Made by a program: the position numbers and the translations under genes. 64,000 bases of DNA. Origin: Prolixibacteraceae bacterium (GTDB lineage: Bacteria; Bacteroidota; Bacteroidia; Bacteroidales; Prolixibacteraceae). Position 1 is the first letter of the stretch, and each line of letters begins with the position of its first letter. The DNA lies in assembly GCA_023229575.1 (NCBI GenBank), contig JALNYZ010000004.1, forward strand, positions 1-64,000, given 5' to 3'. Below, in pieces: positions 23,437-32,084 of this stretch. The notes beneath the pieces are model-generated. The model was not told the DNA's origin. It worked only from the letters and a program-made list of their open reading frames with translations, and made no database searches.

Positions 23437-24639
23437 TTAAACCGTCAAGGTCTTCAAGACCTTGACGGTTTTGGAGACTGGCGGTATCCTCAACTCTCCG
23501 GACGCATGCTGGATGGCATCTGACCCATAGCGCAGCCGGATCTTGTCCATGGAGAGATACAATTTGATTTGCTCTTCGTTATCGTCGAACAAGTTCAGCT
23601 GCTGCACACCGTGAACCAGTCCGCCCAGCTTCACTCCGACCAGACGGATCAGCATCCTTCGTTCGTAGAGCCGCCTGAACAACTCCCTGACCACCCCGAT
23701 CAGCACGTGGTCGAAGGAGGTATAGGCGATCTTCTTCTGCAGGGTATGCGTGTCATAATTGGCATACCTGATCTTCACCGTTACCACGGAGGTGAGCTTC
23801 TCGCTTTTCCGTAGTTTGAAGCAGAGCTTCTCCGTCATCGTGATCAGAAGCCGGTCGAGCATCGCCACATCGATGGTGTCGGTCTCGAAGGTGCGCTCCT
23901 TGCTGATCGACTTCTCCTCGCTGTAGGGCACCACCGGGGTAAAATCGATGCCATGGGCACGCCTCCAGATCTCGATGCCGTTTTTGCCCAACACACTTTG
24001 CACCATTTCGACAGGAACGGAGCTCAGGGTTTGGATGGTGGATACCCCCATCGACCGAAGTAGCTGGTAGGTCTTGTCTCCAACCATGGGAATTTTTCGG
24101 ATCGACAACGGATTGAGAAAAGGCTGAACAAAATCTTTGTCAACATGCTTCTCCCCGTTGGGTTTGGCTTCGCCTGTGGCAATCTTGCTCACGGTCTTGT
24201 TCACCGAGAGGCCGAAGGAGATGGGCAGGCCCGTTTCGCTGATGATGGACTGGCGCAGCTCATGCGACCATTTGAGGGCCCCCCAGTAACGGTCGATCCC
24301 TGTAATATCGAGGTAATGCTCGTCGATGGAGGCCTTTTCGTACATCGGGGCCTTTGCGGCAATCACCTCCGTCACCAGCTTGGAATATCTGCTGTAGGAG
24401 TCCATGTCGCCGCGGATCACAACCGCTTCGCGGCAGAGGTTCAGCGCCATCTTCATCGGCATCGCCGAATGGACCCCGAACCTCCGTGCCTCGTAGCTGC
24501 AGCTGGCCACCACCCCCCGGTCAGAGATTCCGCCAATGACCACAGGCTTGCCAATGAGGTCCGAATTAAGCAACCGCTCTACCGATACGAAAAACGTATC
24601 CAGGTCCATGTGTAATATTGTCCTGTTCTGAAGCTGCAT
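23437..24639 (-). CDS. dinB: Y-family DNA polymerase IV (DinB)
   Basis: 400 residues. Catalytic motifs: ILHMDLDTFFVSVERLL with the first metal-binding aspartate, SCSYEARRFGVHSAMP for the incoming nucleotide, and SIDEHYLDITG near residue 103 with the D-E pair. SIRKIPMVGDKTYQLLRSMG is the helix-hairpin-helix thumb, and the little finger follows. ATG 24639 is preferred over GTG 24642. The last residues (KVLKTLTV) are encoded by a perfect hairpin repeat, so the natural C terminus may have been replaced by the repeat. It is divergent from the LexA-like gene and cotranscribed with dnaE2. Confidence 0.92.
   Translation of the reverse strand: MQLQNRTILHMDLDTFFVSVERLLNSDLIGKPVVIGGISDRGVVASCSYEARRFGVHSAMPMKMALNLCREAVVIRGDMDSYSRYSKLVTEVIAAKAPMYEKASIDEHYLDITGIDRYWGALKWSHELRQSIISETGLPISFGLSVNKTVSKIATGEAKPNGEKHVDKDFVQPFLNPLSIRKIPMVGDKTYQLLRSMGVSTIQTLSSVPVEMVQSVLGKNGIEIWRRAHGIDFTPVVPYSEEKSISKERTFETDTIDVAMLDRLLITMTEKLCFKLRKSEKLTSVVTVKIRYANYDTHTLQKKIAYTSFDHVLIGVVRELFRRLYERRMLIRLVGVKLGGLVHGVQQLNLFDDNEEQIKLYLSMDKIRLRYGSDAIQHASGELRIPPVSKTVKVLKTLTV
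23439..23471. repeat. Perfect hairpin at the dinB 3' end
   Basis: AAACCGTCAAGGTCTT, one base, then its exact reverse complement. It covers the dinB stop codon and its last residues and lies upstream of dnaE2. Dispersed AACCGTCAAGGTC hairpins are familiar from other Bacteroidota genomes, as I recall. Inside an operon it might stabilise mRNA or attenuate dnaE2. Confidence 0.75.
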
Positions 24640-24667
24640 CACCCTTGTTTTGTTCGTTCTAAAATAC

Positions 24668-24770
24668 TTACACAGAGTTGCACGGAGGAACCACAGAGTT
24701 ACACAGAGAAAAAATTATTCTTTTCTGATCTCCGTGGCTCTCTGTGGTTCCTCCGTGCAACTCTGTGTAA
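24668..24770. repeat. 31-base perfect inverted repeat between dinB and the LexA-like gene
   Basis: The arm TTACACAGAGTTGCACGGAG... at 24668-24698 is matched exactly by 24740-24770, with a 41-base loop that itself contains CACAGAG words. It has the wordy character of the repeats that bracket small genes elsewhere in the window but is empty. It separates the two divergent SOS-type transcription units. Confidence 0.9.
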
Positions 24771-24776
24771 TATTTA

Positions 24777-24808
24777 TTTGGTTCATTCAAAATAATTATT
24801 TACTTTTG
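24777..24808 (+). promoter_or_regulatory. Predicted promoter of the LexA-like regulator
   Basis: TTTG at 24777-24780 and TACTTTTG at 24801-24808 are 20 bases apart, a good Bacteroidota promoter. The 57-base leader contains an imperfect dyad that may be an autoregulatory operator. Confidence 0.55.
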
Positions 24809-24865
24809 ACTATATAAATGTCAATTATGAGACTACAATATAATCAATTTTAAAACATTTGGTGC

Positions 24866-25663
24866 ATGTTCCTCTCAGAAAATTTAAAATTTTTGCGAAA
24901 AAGAAGGAAGCTGACGCAGCAGGACCTGGCAGAGACGCTGAAGACCAAAAGGTCGAGCATCAACAATTATGAGAATGGGACGACCTTCCCGCCTGTGAAC
25001 ATCCTGATCGGCCTCTCCGACCTGTTTCATCTCTCCATCGATACGCTGGTACGCATCAACCTGTCGGGATTGCGCGAGAGCCAGATGTATGTCATCGAGC
25101 ACGGATCGGATGTGTTTGTGAAGGGGAATGAGGTGCGGGTTCTGGCAACTACCGTGGATTCGCAGAACAAGGAGAACATCGAAATTGTATCCATCAAGGC
25201 GAAGGCCGGTTATACGACAGGCTATTTCGACCCGGAGTTCATCTCCGCGCTGCCCAATTTCCAGCTCCCGATCTTAACGCGGGAGCGGAAATACAGGGCC
25301 TTTCAGATTTCGGGGGATTCGATGCTGCCGATCCGCGACAAAAGCTGGGTGGTGGGGGAGTATGTGCAGGACCTGCACGCCATCAAAGACGATCACCCCT
25401 ATATTGTTTTGACCCTGAATGAAGGAATCGTCTTCAAGCTGATAAAGAACGAACTGGCAGGGAAGGGTAGCCTGAAGATGATCTCCCTCAACACGGAATA
25501 CGTTCCCTACGATCTTCCAATCAGTGAAATCAGGGAGGTGTGGAAATTTGTGCTCTACCTCACCGACGAAATTCCAGAGTCGGCCGACAACCAGCAGATT
25601 TTCAAAAAGCTGGAGCAGATCCGGCAGGAGATCGGTGAAATAAAGAATCAGGTTACCAGTTAA
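24866..25663 (+). CDS. LexA/CI-like regulator: XRE helix-turn-helix plus S24 peptidase
   Basis: 265 residues. The N terminus is an XRE helix-turn-helix (KLTQQDLAETLKTKRSSINN). A possible self-cleavage site A114-G115 occurs in KAKAGYTTGY. The S24 peptidase has the serine in SGDSM (S152) and the lysine in FKLIKN (K191), 39 residues apart as expected for the Ser-Lys dyad. The C terminus adds a coiled-coil-like helix (FKKLEQIRQEIGEIKNQV). By placement opposite dinB-dnaE2 it is likely the SOS-type repressor of that operon. This differs from classical LexA, which has a winged helix N terminus. Confidence 0.88.
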   Translation: MFLSENLKFLRKRRKLTQQDLAETLKTKRSSINNYENGTTFPPVNILIGLSDLFHLSIDTLVRINLSGLRESQMYVIEHGSDVFVKGNEVRVLATTVDSQNKENIEIVSIKAKAGYTTGYFDPEFISALPNFQLPILTRERKYRAFQISGDSMLPIRDKSWVVGEYVQDLHAIKDDHPYIVLTLNEGIVFKLIKNELAGKGSLKMISLNTEYVPYDLPISEIREVWKFVLYLTDEIPESADNQQIFKKLEQIRQEIGEIKNQVTS

Positions 25664-25727
25664 TTGCCGTTTTTTTTGTCCTGCCGGGCAAAATTTCTCA
25701 AACTCCTGGACGAGACTCAAAATTAAA

Positions 25728-25759
25728 AAGGCCGTCTCAAAATAGATTCAGACGGCCTT
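25728..25759 (-). terminator. Rho-independent terminator of gdhA
   Basis: AAGGCCGTCT and AGACGGCCTT form a 10-bp stem with a 12-base loop. On the minus strand it is followed by TTTTTAATTTT, so it ends gdhA transcription; on the plus strand it may also help to end the LexA-like transcript. Confidence 0.8.
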
Positions 25760-25784
25760 GTTAATCAATAAATCCAGGCAAGGA

Positions 25785-27137
25785 TTATACCACTCCCTGG
25801 GCAATCATGGCATCGGCCACTTTGATGAAACCACCAATGTTGGCCCCTTTGACGTAATTGATGAATCCGTCTTTCCCGGTACCATATTTCACGCAGGTTT
25901 CGTGAATATCGATCATGATCCGGTGCAAACGGGCATCCACCTCTTTACTCGACCATGGCAAGCGCATGGAGTTCTGGGCCATTTCGAGTCCTGATGTGGC
26001 TACACCGCCGGCATTGGCCGCCTTTCCCGGTCCGTAAAGGATTTTGGCCCCAAGGAATACCTCCACGGCCTCAGGGGTAGATGGCATATTGGCTCCCTCG
26101 GAGACGACAAAACAACCGTTTTTGACGAGCAGTCTGGAATCGTCCTCATTGATTTCGTTCTGGGTCGCACACGGGAAAGCCGTGTCGCATTTGATGCCCC
26201 ATGGTGTCTGCCCTTCATGGTACTCGACGCCGTATTTATCTGCATACTCTTTGATGCGCCCGCGGCGAATGTTTTTCAATTCAAGGATATAGGCAAGTTT
26301 TTCTTCGTTGAACCCGGACGGATCATAGATAAATCCGGAAGAATCAGACAAGGTGACAACCTTTGCCCCCATGTGGATCAATTTCTCTACTGCATATTGG
26401 GAGACATTCCCGGAACCGGAAACAACTGCAATCTTTCCCTTTAAATCCTGTCCGCGTGTCTTTAACATCTGATCGGCAAAATATACAGCACCATAACCAG
26501 TTGCCTCCGGACGGATCAAACTGCCGCCCCATTCAATGGCCTTACCCGTCAAAACACCGGTAAATTCATTCCGGATTCGTTTGTACTGACCGTACAGATA
26601 ACCAATTTCACGTCCGCCTACACCTATGTCACCGGCAGGAACGTCAGTATCTGCCCCGATATACCGTTGCAACTCGGTCATAAAACTCTGGCAGAAGCGC
26701 ATCACTTCGTTATCGGATTTCCCTTTCGGATCAAAATCCGAACCACCTTTCCCCCCTCCCATTGGCAGTGTTGTCAGGCTATTTTTGAATACCTGCTCAA
26801 AGGCCAGAAATTTGAGGATTCCCAGGTTTACCGTCGGATGAAAGCGAAGTCCACCCTTGTAAGGACCAATGGCGCTGCTCATTTGAATACGAAAGCCCCT
26901 GTTTACCTGGATCTCCCCATCGTCATCGACCCATGGAACCCTGAACATCATCACCCTTTCAGGTTCAACCATTCGTTCCAAAATCTTTGCATAGTTGTAC
27001 TTCGGGTTTTCACCGATAAATGGCATCAGTGATTCAACCACCTCTTTTACTGCCTGGTGAAACTCTGATTCGCCCGGATTTTTGGCAATTACCTTTGCCA
27101 TGAACTCGTTTACTTTTACGTCTAAAATGTCGGCCAT
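25785..27137 (-). CDS. gdhA: NADP-type glutamate dehydrogenase
   Basis: 450 residues, normal for hexameric GDH, which interconverts 2-oxoglutarate plus ammonium and glutamate in the cytoplasm. Key segments: GYKGG-type GPYKGGLRFHP, TTLPMGGGKGGSDFDPKGKS with the catalytic lysine, DVPAGDIGVGGREIGYLYGQ, and the dinucleotide fold VSGSGNVSQYAVEKLIHMG. The ATG at 27137 (MADILDVKVNEFM) is used; the frame upstream of it is not conserved. It has its own terminator. The upstream gene cluster (response regulator, PPDK-N protein) is on the same strand but separated by 214 bases. Confidence 0.96.
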   Translation of the reverse strand: MADILDVKVNEFMAKVIAKNPGESEFHQAVKEVVESLMPFIGENPKYNYAKILERMVEPERVMMFRVPWVDDDGEIQVNRGFRIQMSSAIGPYKGGLRFHPTVNLGILKFLAFEQVFKNSLTTLPMGGGKGGSDFDPKGKSDNEVMRFCQSFMTELQRYIGADTDVPAGDIGVGGREIGYLYGQYKRIRNEFTGVLTGKAIEWGGSLIRPEATGYGAVYFADQMLKTRGQDLKGKIAVVSGSGNVSQYAVEKLIHMGAKVVTLSDSSGFIYDPSGFNEEKLAYILELKNIRRGRIKEYADKYGVEYHEGQTPWGIKCDTAFPCATQNEINEDDSRLLVKNGCFVVSEGANMPSTPEAVEVFLGAKILYGPGKAANAGGVATSGLEMAQNSMRLPWSSKEVDARLHRIMIDIHETCVKYGTGKDGFINYVKGANIGGFIKVADAMIAQGVV

Positions 27138-27308
27138 TGTAATGATTTTTGTTATGAATAATTGAATAAATCGCTTTATTGGCTGACTGGTGAGAGACCA
27201 ATCCGCTTCCGCAATAAAAATAATATCCATAACCATTAGGACAGCTGAACCGGGGTGCATTTACGTGTTTCACGTATAGGGAAGTAATCCGGGCATGAAT
27301 GTGTCCTT

Positions 27309-27351
27309 GAACTTTAGGCACTTTAGTTCACTTTAGGCACTTTAGGCACTT
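27309..27351. repeat. CTTTAGGCACTTTAG repeat, solo copy 1
   Basis: Four ACTTTAGGCACTT-like words in tandem, abutting the stop codon of the response regulator. The same family occurs in the opposite orientation at 57881-57915. Nothing else is evident in 27138-27308. Confidence 0.8.
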
Positions 27352-28005
27352 CTAAATCTCGATAATGTTGTTCTTAATGGCGAATTTGATCATATCAACA
27401 GTGCTTTTCAAGTTCAGTTTCTGCATGATATGGTTCTTGTGCGATTCTACTGTCCTGACACTGATGAAAAAATGGTCGGCAATCTCCTGGTTTGTGTAGC
27501 TTTCACCCCACAGTTTAAGGATTTCAATCTGACGGGAACTTAGGCTTTCTGTCTCTGCCCTTTGGTTCAGCCCATCAGATTTCAGGCTGGATATATACCT
27601 GTTGAGCAACAGATGGGTGATTGAGGCACTGTAGTAGTCATGTCCGCTCCGTAGCGTGTAAATAGCCTCCACCAGGTTGTTGCGGTCTGAATCCTTGCCC
27701 AAAAAGCCTTTGGCCCCGGCCTTGATCGTCTTCAACACTATCTCCTCGCTGTCGATCACTGACGTTACAAGGATTTTGAGTTTGGTGTTGCTGAAACCCA
27801 ACTGGACAATCAGGTTCAGGTTTCTTACTGAGATATCGTGCATGTTCAGTATCAATACATGCACCTGCATGGATTTCAATTTTTCGGTCAGTAAATTCCG
27901 GTCACTGCATACAAGCACCACCCGGAATTCGGAAACATCTGAAAGTAATCCCGCAAGGCCTTCCAGAACCAGTTTGTGTTCGTCAAAGAGTGCAATGTCA
28001 ATCAT
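27352..28005 (-). CDS. NarL/LuxR-type response regulator with degenerate receiver
   Basis: 217 residues. The N-terminal receiver has D8-E9 in ALFDEHKLV, the threonine in ILVTSV and the lysine in FLGKDS, but an ungapped alignment to NarL-type receivers places Asn at position 54 (VLILNMHD) where the phosphoacceptor Asp should be. The C-terminal LuxR helix-turn-helix is intact: LSSRQIEILKLWGESYTNQE, then FISVRTVESHKNHIMQKL. It could work without phosphorylation. It follows the PPDK-N protein by 34 bases, likely in one operon. Confidence 0.88.
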   Translation of the reverse strand: MIDIALFDEHKLVLEGLAGLLSDVSEFRVVLVCSDRNLLTEKLKSMQVHVLILNMHDISVRNLNLIVQLGFSNTKLKILVTSVIDSEEIVLKTIKAGAKGFLGKDSDRNNLVEAIYTLRSGHDYYSASITHLLLNRYISSLKSDGLNQRAETESLSSRQIEILKLWGESYTNQEIADHFFISVRTVESHKNHIMQKLNLKSTVDMIKFAIKNNIIEI

Positions 28006-28039
28006 TCAAAACGTGTTTTCAAAAAAATAAGAGCCTGGT

Positions 28040-31000
28040 TTATTCGTGAATGATCACTGCAGAAGTTTTAATTCGTCCATCCATCAAAATTGTAAGCGGT
28101 TTGTGAAACTGTACGTGTTTGAAATAATTGGTTTTGTGCACCACTTTTTGGCTGTTCAGCATATCCCAGCGAATAAAGTCTGTTTGCGAGGTGTGTTTGA
28201 CAGAAAAGTAGCCAATGTTCATTGAAGTTACATTGTGGAAGAAATGGGATCCCAGGGATGAATCCAGCGGATAGTTATCTAGACTGATTTCCACGATTAC
28301 CTTGGCTTGCGATATCTGCGACCAGTTGACAGGAATCCCAACAAACCGGTCCCTGCTTCCCCATCTGCCGGGTCCAATCAATACATATTGCCTGTTTGCT
28401 TTGATCATCGTGTTGTTTAATAGCTCTATCTCGGCTGCCATCTCAACTGTTTTTAATCTATTGAAAGCGGCAGTATCCACAAAAATTACATCGCGGATAT
28501 CCTTGACTTCCCCATTTCCCAGGCTTGACCGCGTAAACAGGGCCATCCTTGTCTTGTCTATCTGGTCGATCACAATATTTTGAGTCAATTGGTTTCCAAT
28601 TAACGGTTTGATCTGTAGGAGATAAAATGTAGGCAAACCGTTTTTTGCGCGCTCCAGGTCTACGGCATATTCAATTTCCACCGGGGATCCGAAGGCCTCT
28701 TTGACCGCATTCAGCAATACGCTGATCGTTTCAGCCAGGGGAGCATAATTGTATTGCAAAATGTCAGCAAAATTGATAATTCGTGGACCACTGGCAAATA
28801 GTCCGGGTTCGATGCGGTCGTTGTTTGCATTGTAAACCGATGCGCAATGCGTCAGCGTTCCGTGCTTTTCAGCCTCGCTGATATTCAGAAGTTTGAGCGA
28901 GGCCAGCTCTCCGTCCATCAAAAAATCGACCTCTTTGAGTTTGCAATCAAGTGCATAGAATTGTACCTGCGAACTTACCAGCATATCTTTGATGCTGTAG
29001 ATGGTCACTTTGGGATATTTGGGCGAAAAACGGTACGATTTCCAGCCATCGACCACATAAGTCCCCAATCCGACCGCTGCCACCGCAAAACCTTCCTCTG
29101 GTTTCATACTGGCTACCGGATAGAAATTATAGGATTGTGCAACTCCGCTGATGTTCGGATAATAATAGTCACCATACTGATTCCCTACAAGTACTTGCAG
29201 CACTACCGCCATCTTTTCCTCTTCTGCTTTGTGGTGGATGATAGAAAAATAATTTCGGGCCTTCTCCGAAAATGTGGAGGCAAAAACCAGTTTGATGGCA
29301 TCACAAAGTTGTTCCAGAACCAGCTTCTTGTTGGTTTTCCCATTTGGAACGATGTAGGTGTCAAATACGCCTGCAAATGGCTGTGTGATAGAATCTTCAG
29401 ATGTACTTGACGACCGAACCGCAATGGGTCTGTCGATTTGTGAGACAAATACCTTTAGTTTTTTTAGCAGTGAACCGGAAAGCTGGGATTCCACGAAATG
29501 GGCCCTCAGTTCTGCAAACGAAATATCTGTGTCTATGATTTTATCAAAAAGCTTGTTCTTCGAAATGAAGTGCTGGAATTCATTGGTTCCAATGACCACC
29601 GTGATCGGCGCCAGAATATTGATCTTGTTGGTTAATGTCGGAAATTCAAGATTGTATATCAGCGTATTGATAAAAGCCAGGCCACGTCCCTTCCCTCCCA
29701 GCGAACCACCGCAGAAGGAGACAATATTTTTTTCGTCGAGCGCCGATGTCTCGTCAAAACTCAGGATTTTCCCTTTTTTCTTCTCTTCACGGTAATGCTT
29801 GATTGAATCGAGAAAGAACTGCCTCATCTCATCCATATCCTTGAAGGTATTGGCAGCAACCGGATTAAGCGTTTTTGCCAGCTGAATCTCCCCGCGGGAC
29901 ATCAGCCAGAGAGAGAGTTGGTTTTCCGAGGCATGCAGGTACAACGATTCATCAGGCACCTCCTGCAGCAAAGTTTCAAACTCGCGAAGCGATTTGGCTA
30001 CCCCAATGGTATTGCCCTCTTTGTCCCTGAATAAAAAATTGCCAAATCCCAGATAACTGACCAGGTAATGTCTCAGATCGCTTAGCAAAGTCTCCGAATT
30101 CTTGTTGATAAATGCCACTTTGAGATCCTTCGCCACCTGCTCGTTCCGGTTTTCTGAGGACTGCAGGATGATAGGAATTTTGGAGATATGGGATTTGGCA
30201 TACCTGATAAAATTTACGCCCGCGTGCTTATCCATCTTCCCATTTCGGTCGAACTCAACATCAGAAATAACGCAGAGCAGAAAGTCCCTGTACCTGTTGA
30301 AGATCGCTACTGCCTCTTCATAATTTCTGGCCAGTAATATCTTGGGCCTGGAACGCATTTTCGAGATTTTGTCAAGTTCGTTTTTCTCAACTTCCGGCAA
30401 CAATTGCTGAACCTGGCTAAATACAATGTCGTATAGGAATTGAAGGTATTTCGAATAGTACAAAGGAGAATCTTCTATCAGCAGGATAACCCGTACCAAA
30501 CCAATTTTGGTATCATTCTCCACGTTGGCCTTGTCTTCGGTCGATTTTACGATGGCAAAAAGGATCAGTGAGTCTCCGTTCCAGACAAACAGTTTGTCTA
30601 CCGACCGGATGGTAGGTACCAACTCTTCGAAATACTTGATATCACTTTTCTTGTTCAACAGCAGATAAATGGGAAGTGATTCCTTTCTTGCACGAATTTG
30701 TTCACTTAAAATTACCGGAGCTTCGCGATCCATCCCCGCCATCAGAATGACCAGGTCAAAATTGGAGGTTTCCAATAGGCTAAGCGCCTCTTCCGCTGAT
30801 GATACACCTGTAATACGGGGTACAGAAAAAAGGCTGTACTGGTATGTCTCACCCATGAATTTCTCAAAAAATGAATCCTCGCTTTCGAGGATAAAAGCAT
30901 CATACAAGGTGGCAACAAAGAGTATGTGTTTGATCTTGAAACGCATCATATCCAGATAGACGTACTTGTCAATGGATTGCTGGTTGAAATACAATTGCAA

Positions 31001-31885
31001 CGGTTTTTTGCTCTTTGTCAGCGAATTTCTGAAGTCGTCTGAATGATGGATGGTTTGGGCGGTAATTCCCTTCCGGTCGATAATTTCACGCCCTTTGCTG
31101 TTGTTAAGGTAACCACTTATCATCATGGCGATATTGATCAACAGGTTCCGCTCCTCTCTCAAAAATGGGCCTTCATCCTCTTTGGGAAATTGCTTTAGGT
31201 AAAAAATCTCGATGGTGCCCTTTTTGCTGTCTATAGTGACGAAATTTTCTGACTGCCCCCACTCTGTTGTTGAAAAATTATCACTCTGATAAGCTTTCCC
31301 TTCAAATCGGATCCTTGCCACCGTATACTTCGGATATTGCCACGATTTGGGAAGGATGTCACATATTTCCTGCAAAGTTTCGTCGGCCATCTTCCCCTGT
31401 TCGATGATGAGCGTCGTTTGGTTGATGGCTTTCAGCTCTTTTAAACGTTCGGTATTTTCGTGATGCAACCGTTCCAGTTGAATTTTAGAGATCAGGCCAA
31501 CGAGAAGTGGGACAATCTTCTCCAACGTCTGATTTGCTTCTTCCATTAATGCCGAAGACCAATCTGGCCCCTCCTCTCTCCTGACAAAGAGTTCAATTGC
31601 GCCACCTTGTCCGTCAGGAAGATGAAATTCTTTCCTGACGACTATCGCTGTCTCTTCAAAATTCTGGCTGATAAATATTTGATTGCCAAAGTGGATCCGG
31701 GCGCAAGCTAAATTTTCGATCACCAAACTTCGTGTAAATGCATCGCAGATCTGCAGCAGGGATACCTTTAAATCGCGACCCTTATTCAGAATCTCAATCA
31801 TCCTGCCTATCAAATTATCCTGCTCAAAAAGAAAGACAGATAATAACTGATTATTGTCTCTATTGCCCGGAATCCCCATTCCCAA
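28040..31885 (-). CDS. Large GAF-like/receiver/PPDK-N (PEP synthase-type nucleotide-binding) protein
   Basis: 1281 residues. N-terminal 1-270: two GAF-like segments (LLQICDAFTRSLVIENLACA; LQEICDILPKSWQYPKYTVA). About 310-460: a receiver-like unit without clear acidic residues. About 465-620: a second receiver with VILLIEDSP and CVISDVEFDRNG as likely phosphoacceptor region. About 720-1095: ATP-grasp PPDK-N domain with GGSLGGKGRGLAFI, RPIAVRSSSTSEDS and FYLLQIKPL. The phosphohistidine and PEP-binding barrel domains of true PEP synthase are missing. Probably a sensory phosphotransfer protein. A methionine at the third codon is an alternative start. Confidence 0.85.
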   Translation of the reverse strand: MGMGIPGNRDNNQLLSVFLFEQDNLIGRMIEILNKGRDLKVSLLQICDAFTRSLVIENLACARIHFGNQIFISQNFEETAIVVRKEFHLPDGQGGAIELFVRREEGPDWSSALMEEANQTLEKIVPLLVGLISKIQLERLHHENTERLKELKAINQTTLIIEQGKMADETLQEICDILPKSWQYPKYTVARIRFEGKAYQSDNFSTTEWGQSENFVTIDSKKGTIEIFYLKQFPKEDEGPFLREERNLLINIAMMISGYLNNSKGREIIDRKGITAQTIHHSDDFRNSLTKSKKPLQLYFNQQSIDKYVYLDMMRFKIKHILFVATLYDAFILESEDSFFEKFMGETYQYSLFSVPRITGVSSAEEALSLLETSNFDLVILMAGMDREAPVILSEQIRARKESLPIYLLLNKKSDIKYFEELVPTIRSVDKLFVWNGDSLILFAIVKSTEDKANVENDTKIGLVRVILLIEDSPLYYSKYLQFLYDIVFSQVQQLLPEVEKNELDKISKMRSRPKILLARNYEEAVAIFNRYRDFLLCVISDVEFDRNGKMDKHAGVNFIRYAKSHISKIPIILQSSENRNEQVAKDLKVAFINKNSETLLSDLRHYLVSYLGFGNFLFRDKEGNTIGVAKSLREFETLLQEVPDESLYLHASENQLSLWLMSRGEIQLAKTLNPVAANTFKDMDEMRQFFLDSIKHYREEKKKGKILSFDETSALDEKNIVSFCGGSLGGKGRGLAFINTLIYNLEFPTLTNKINILAPITVVIGTNEFQHFISKNKLFDKIIDTDISFAELRAHFVESQLSGSLLKKLKVFVSQIDRPIAVRSSSTSEDSITQPFAGVFDTYIVPNGKTNKKLVLEQLCDAIKLVFASTFSEKARNYFSIIHHKAEEEKMAVVLQVLVGNQYGDYYYPNISGVAQSYNFYPVASMKPEEGFAVAAVGLGTYVVDGWKSYRFSPKYPKVTIYSIKDMLVSSQVQFYALDCKLKEVDFLMDGELASLKLLNISEAEKHGTLTHCASVYNANNDRIEPGLFASGPRIINFADILQYNYAPLAETISVLLNAVKEAFGSPVEIEYAVDLERAKNGLPTFYLLQIKPLIGNQLTQNIVIDQIDKTRMALFTRSSLGNGEVKDIRDVIFVDTAAFNRLKTVEMAAEIELLNNTMIKANRQYVLIGPGRWGSRDRFVGIPVNWSQISQAKVIVEISLDNYPLDSSLGSHFFHNVTSMNIGYFSVKHTSQTDFIRWDMLNSQKVVHKTNYFKHVQFHKPLTILMDGRIKTSAVIIHE

Positions 31886-32084
31886 TATTGTTGTACATTA
31901 AAACCAAGAAGATCTAACCCAGGAAGATCTGAAGAAAGACCAGCTAAATTTAATACAAAAACTGAACAGATAAGCCGAAAAAATGGAATTCGTTCCAATC
32001 TATGGCGGATCCCCTTCCAGATTAATATTGTTTACACCCTCGCAGGGAGCGATTGTTACATTATATAGGGAAGCGGCCTCTTGT

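Noticed and set aside
24145..24615. A 156-residue plus-strand frame opposite dinB
   Set aside because: Antisense to the catalytic region of DinB, with a low-complexity His/Arg/Ala composition.
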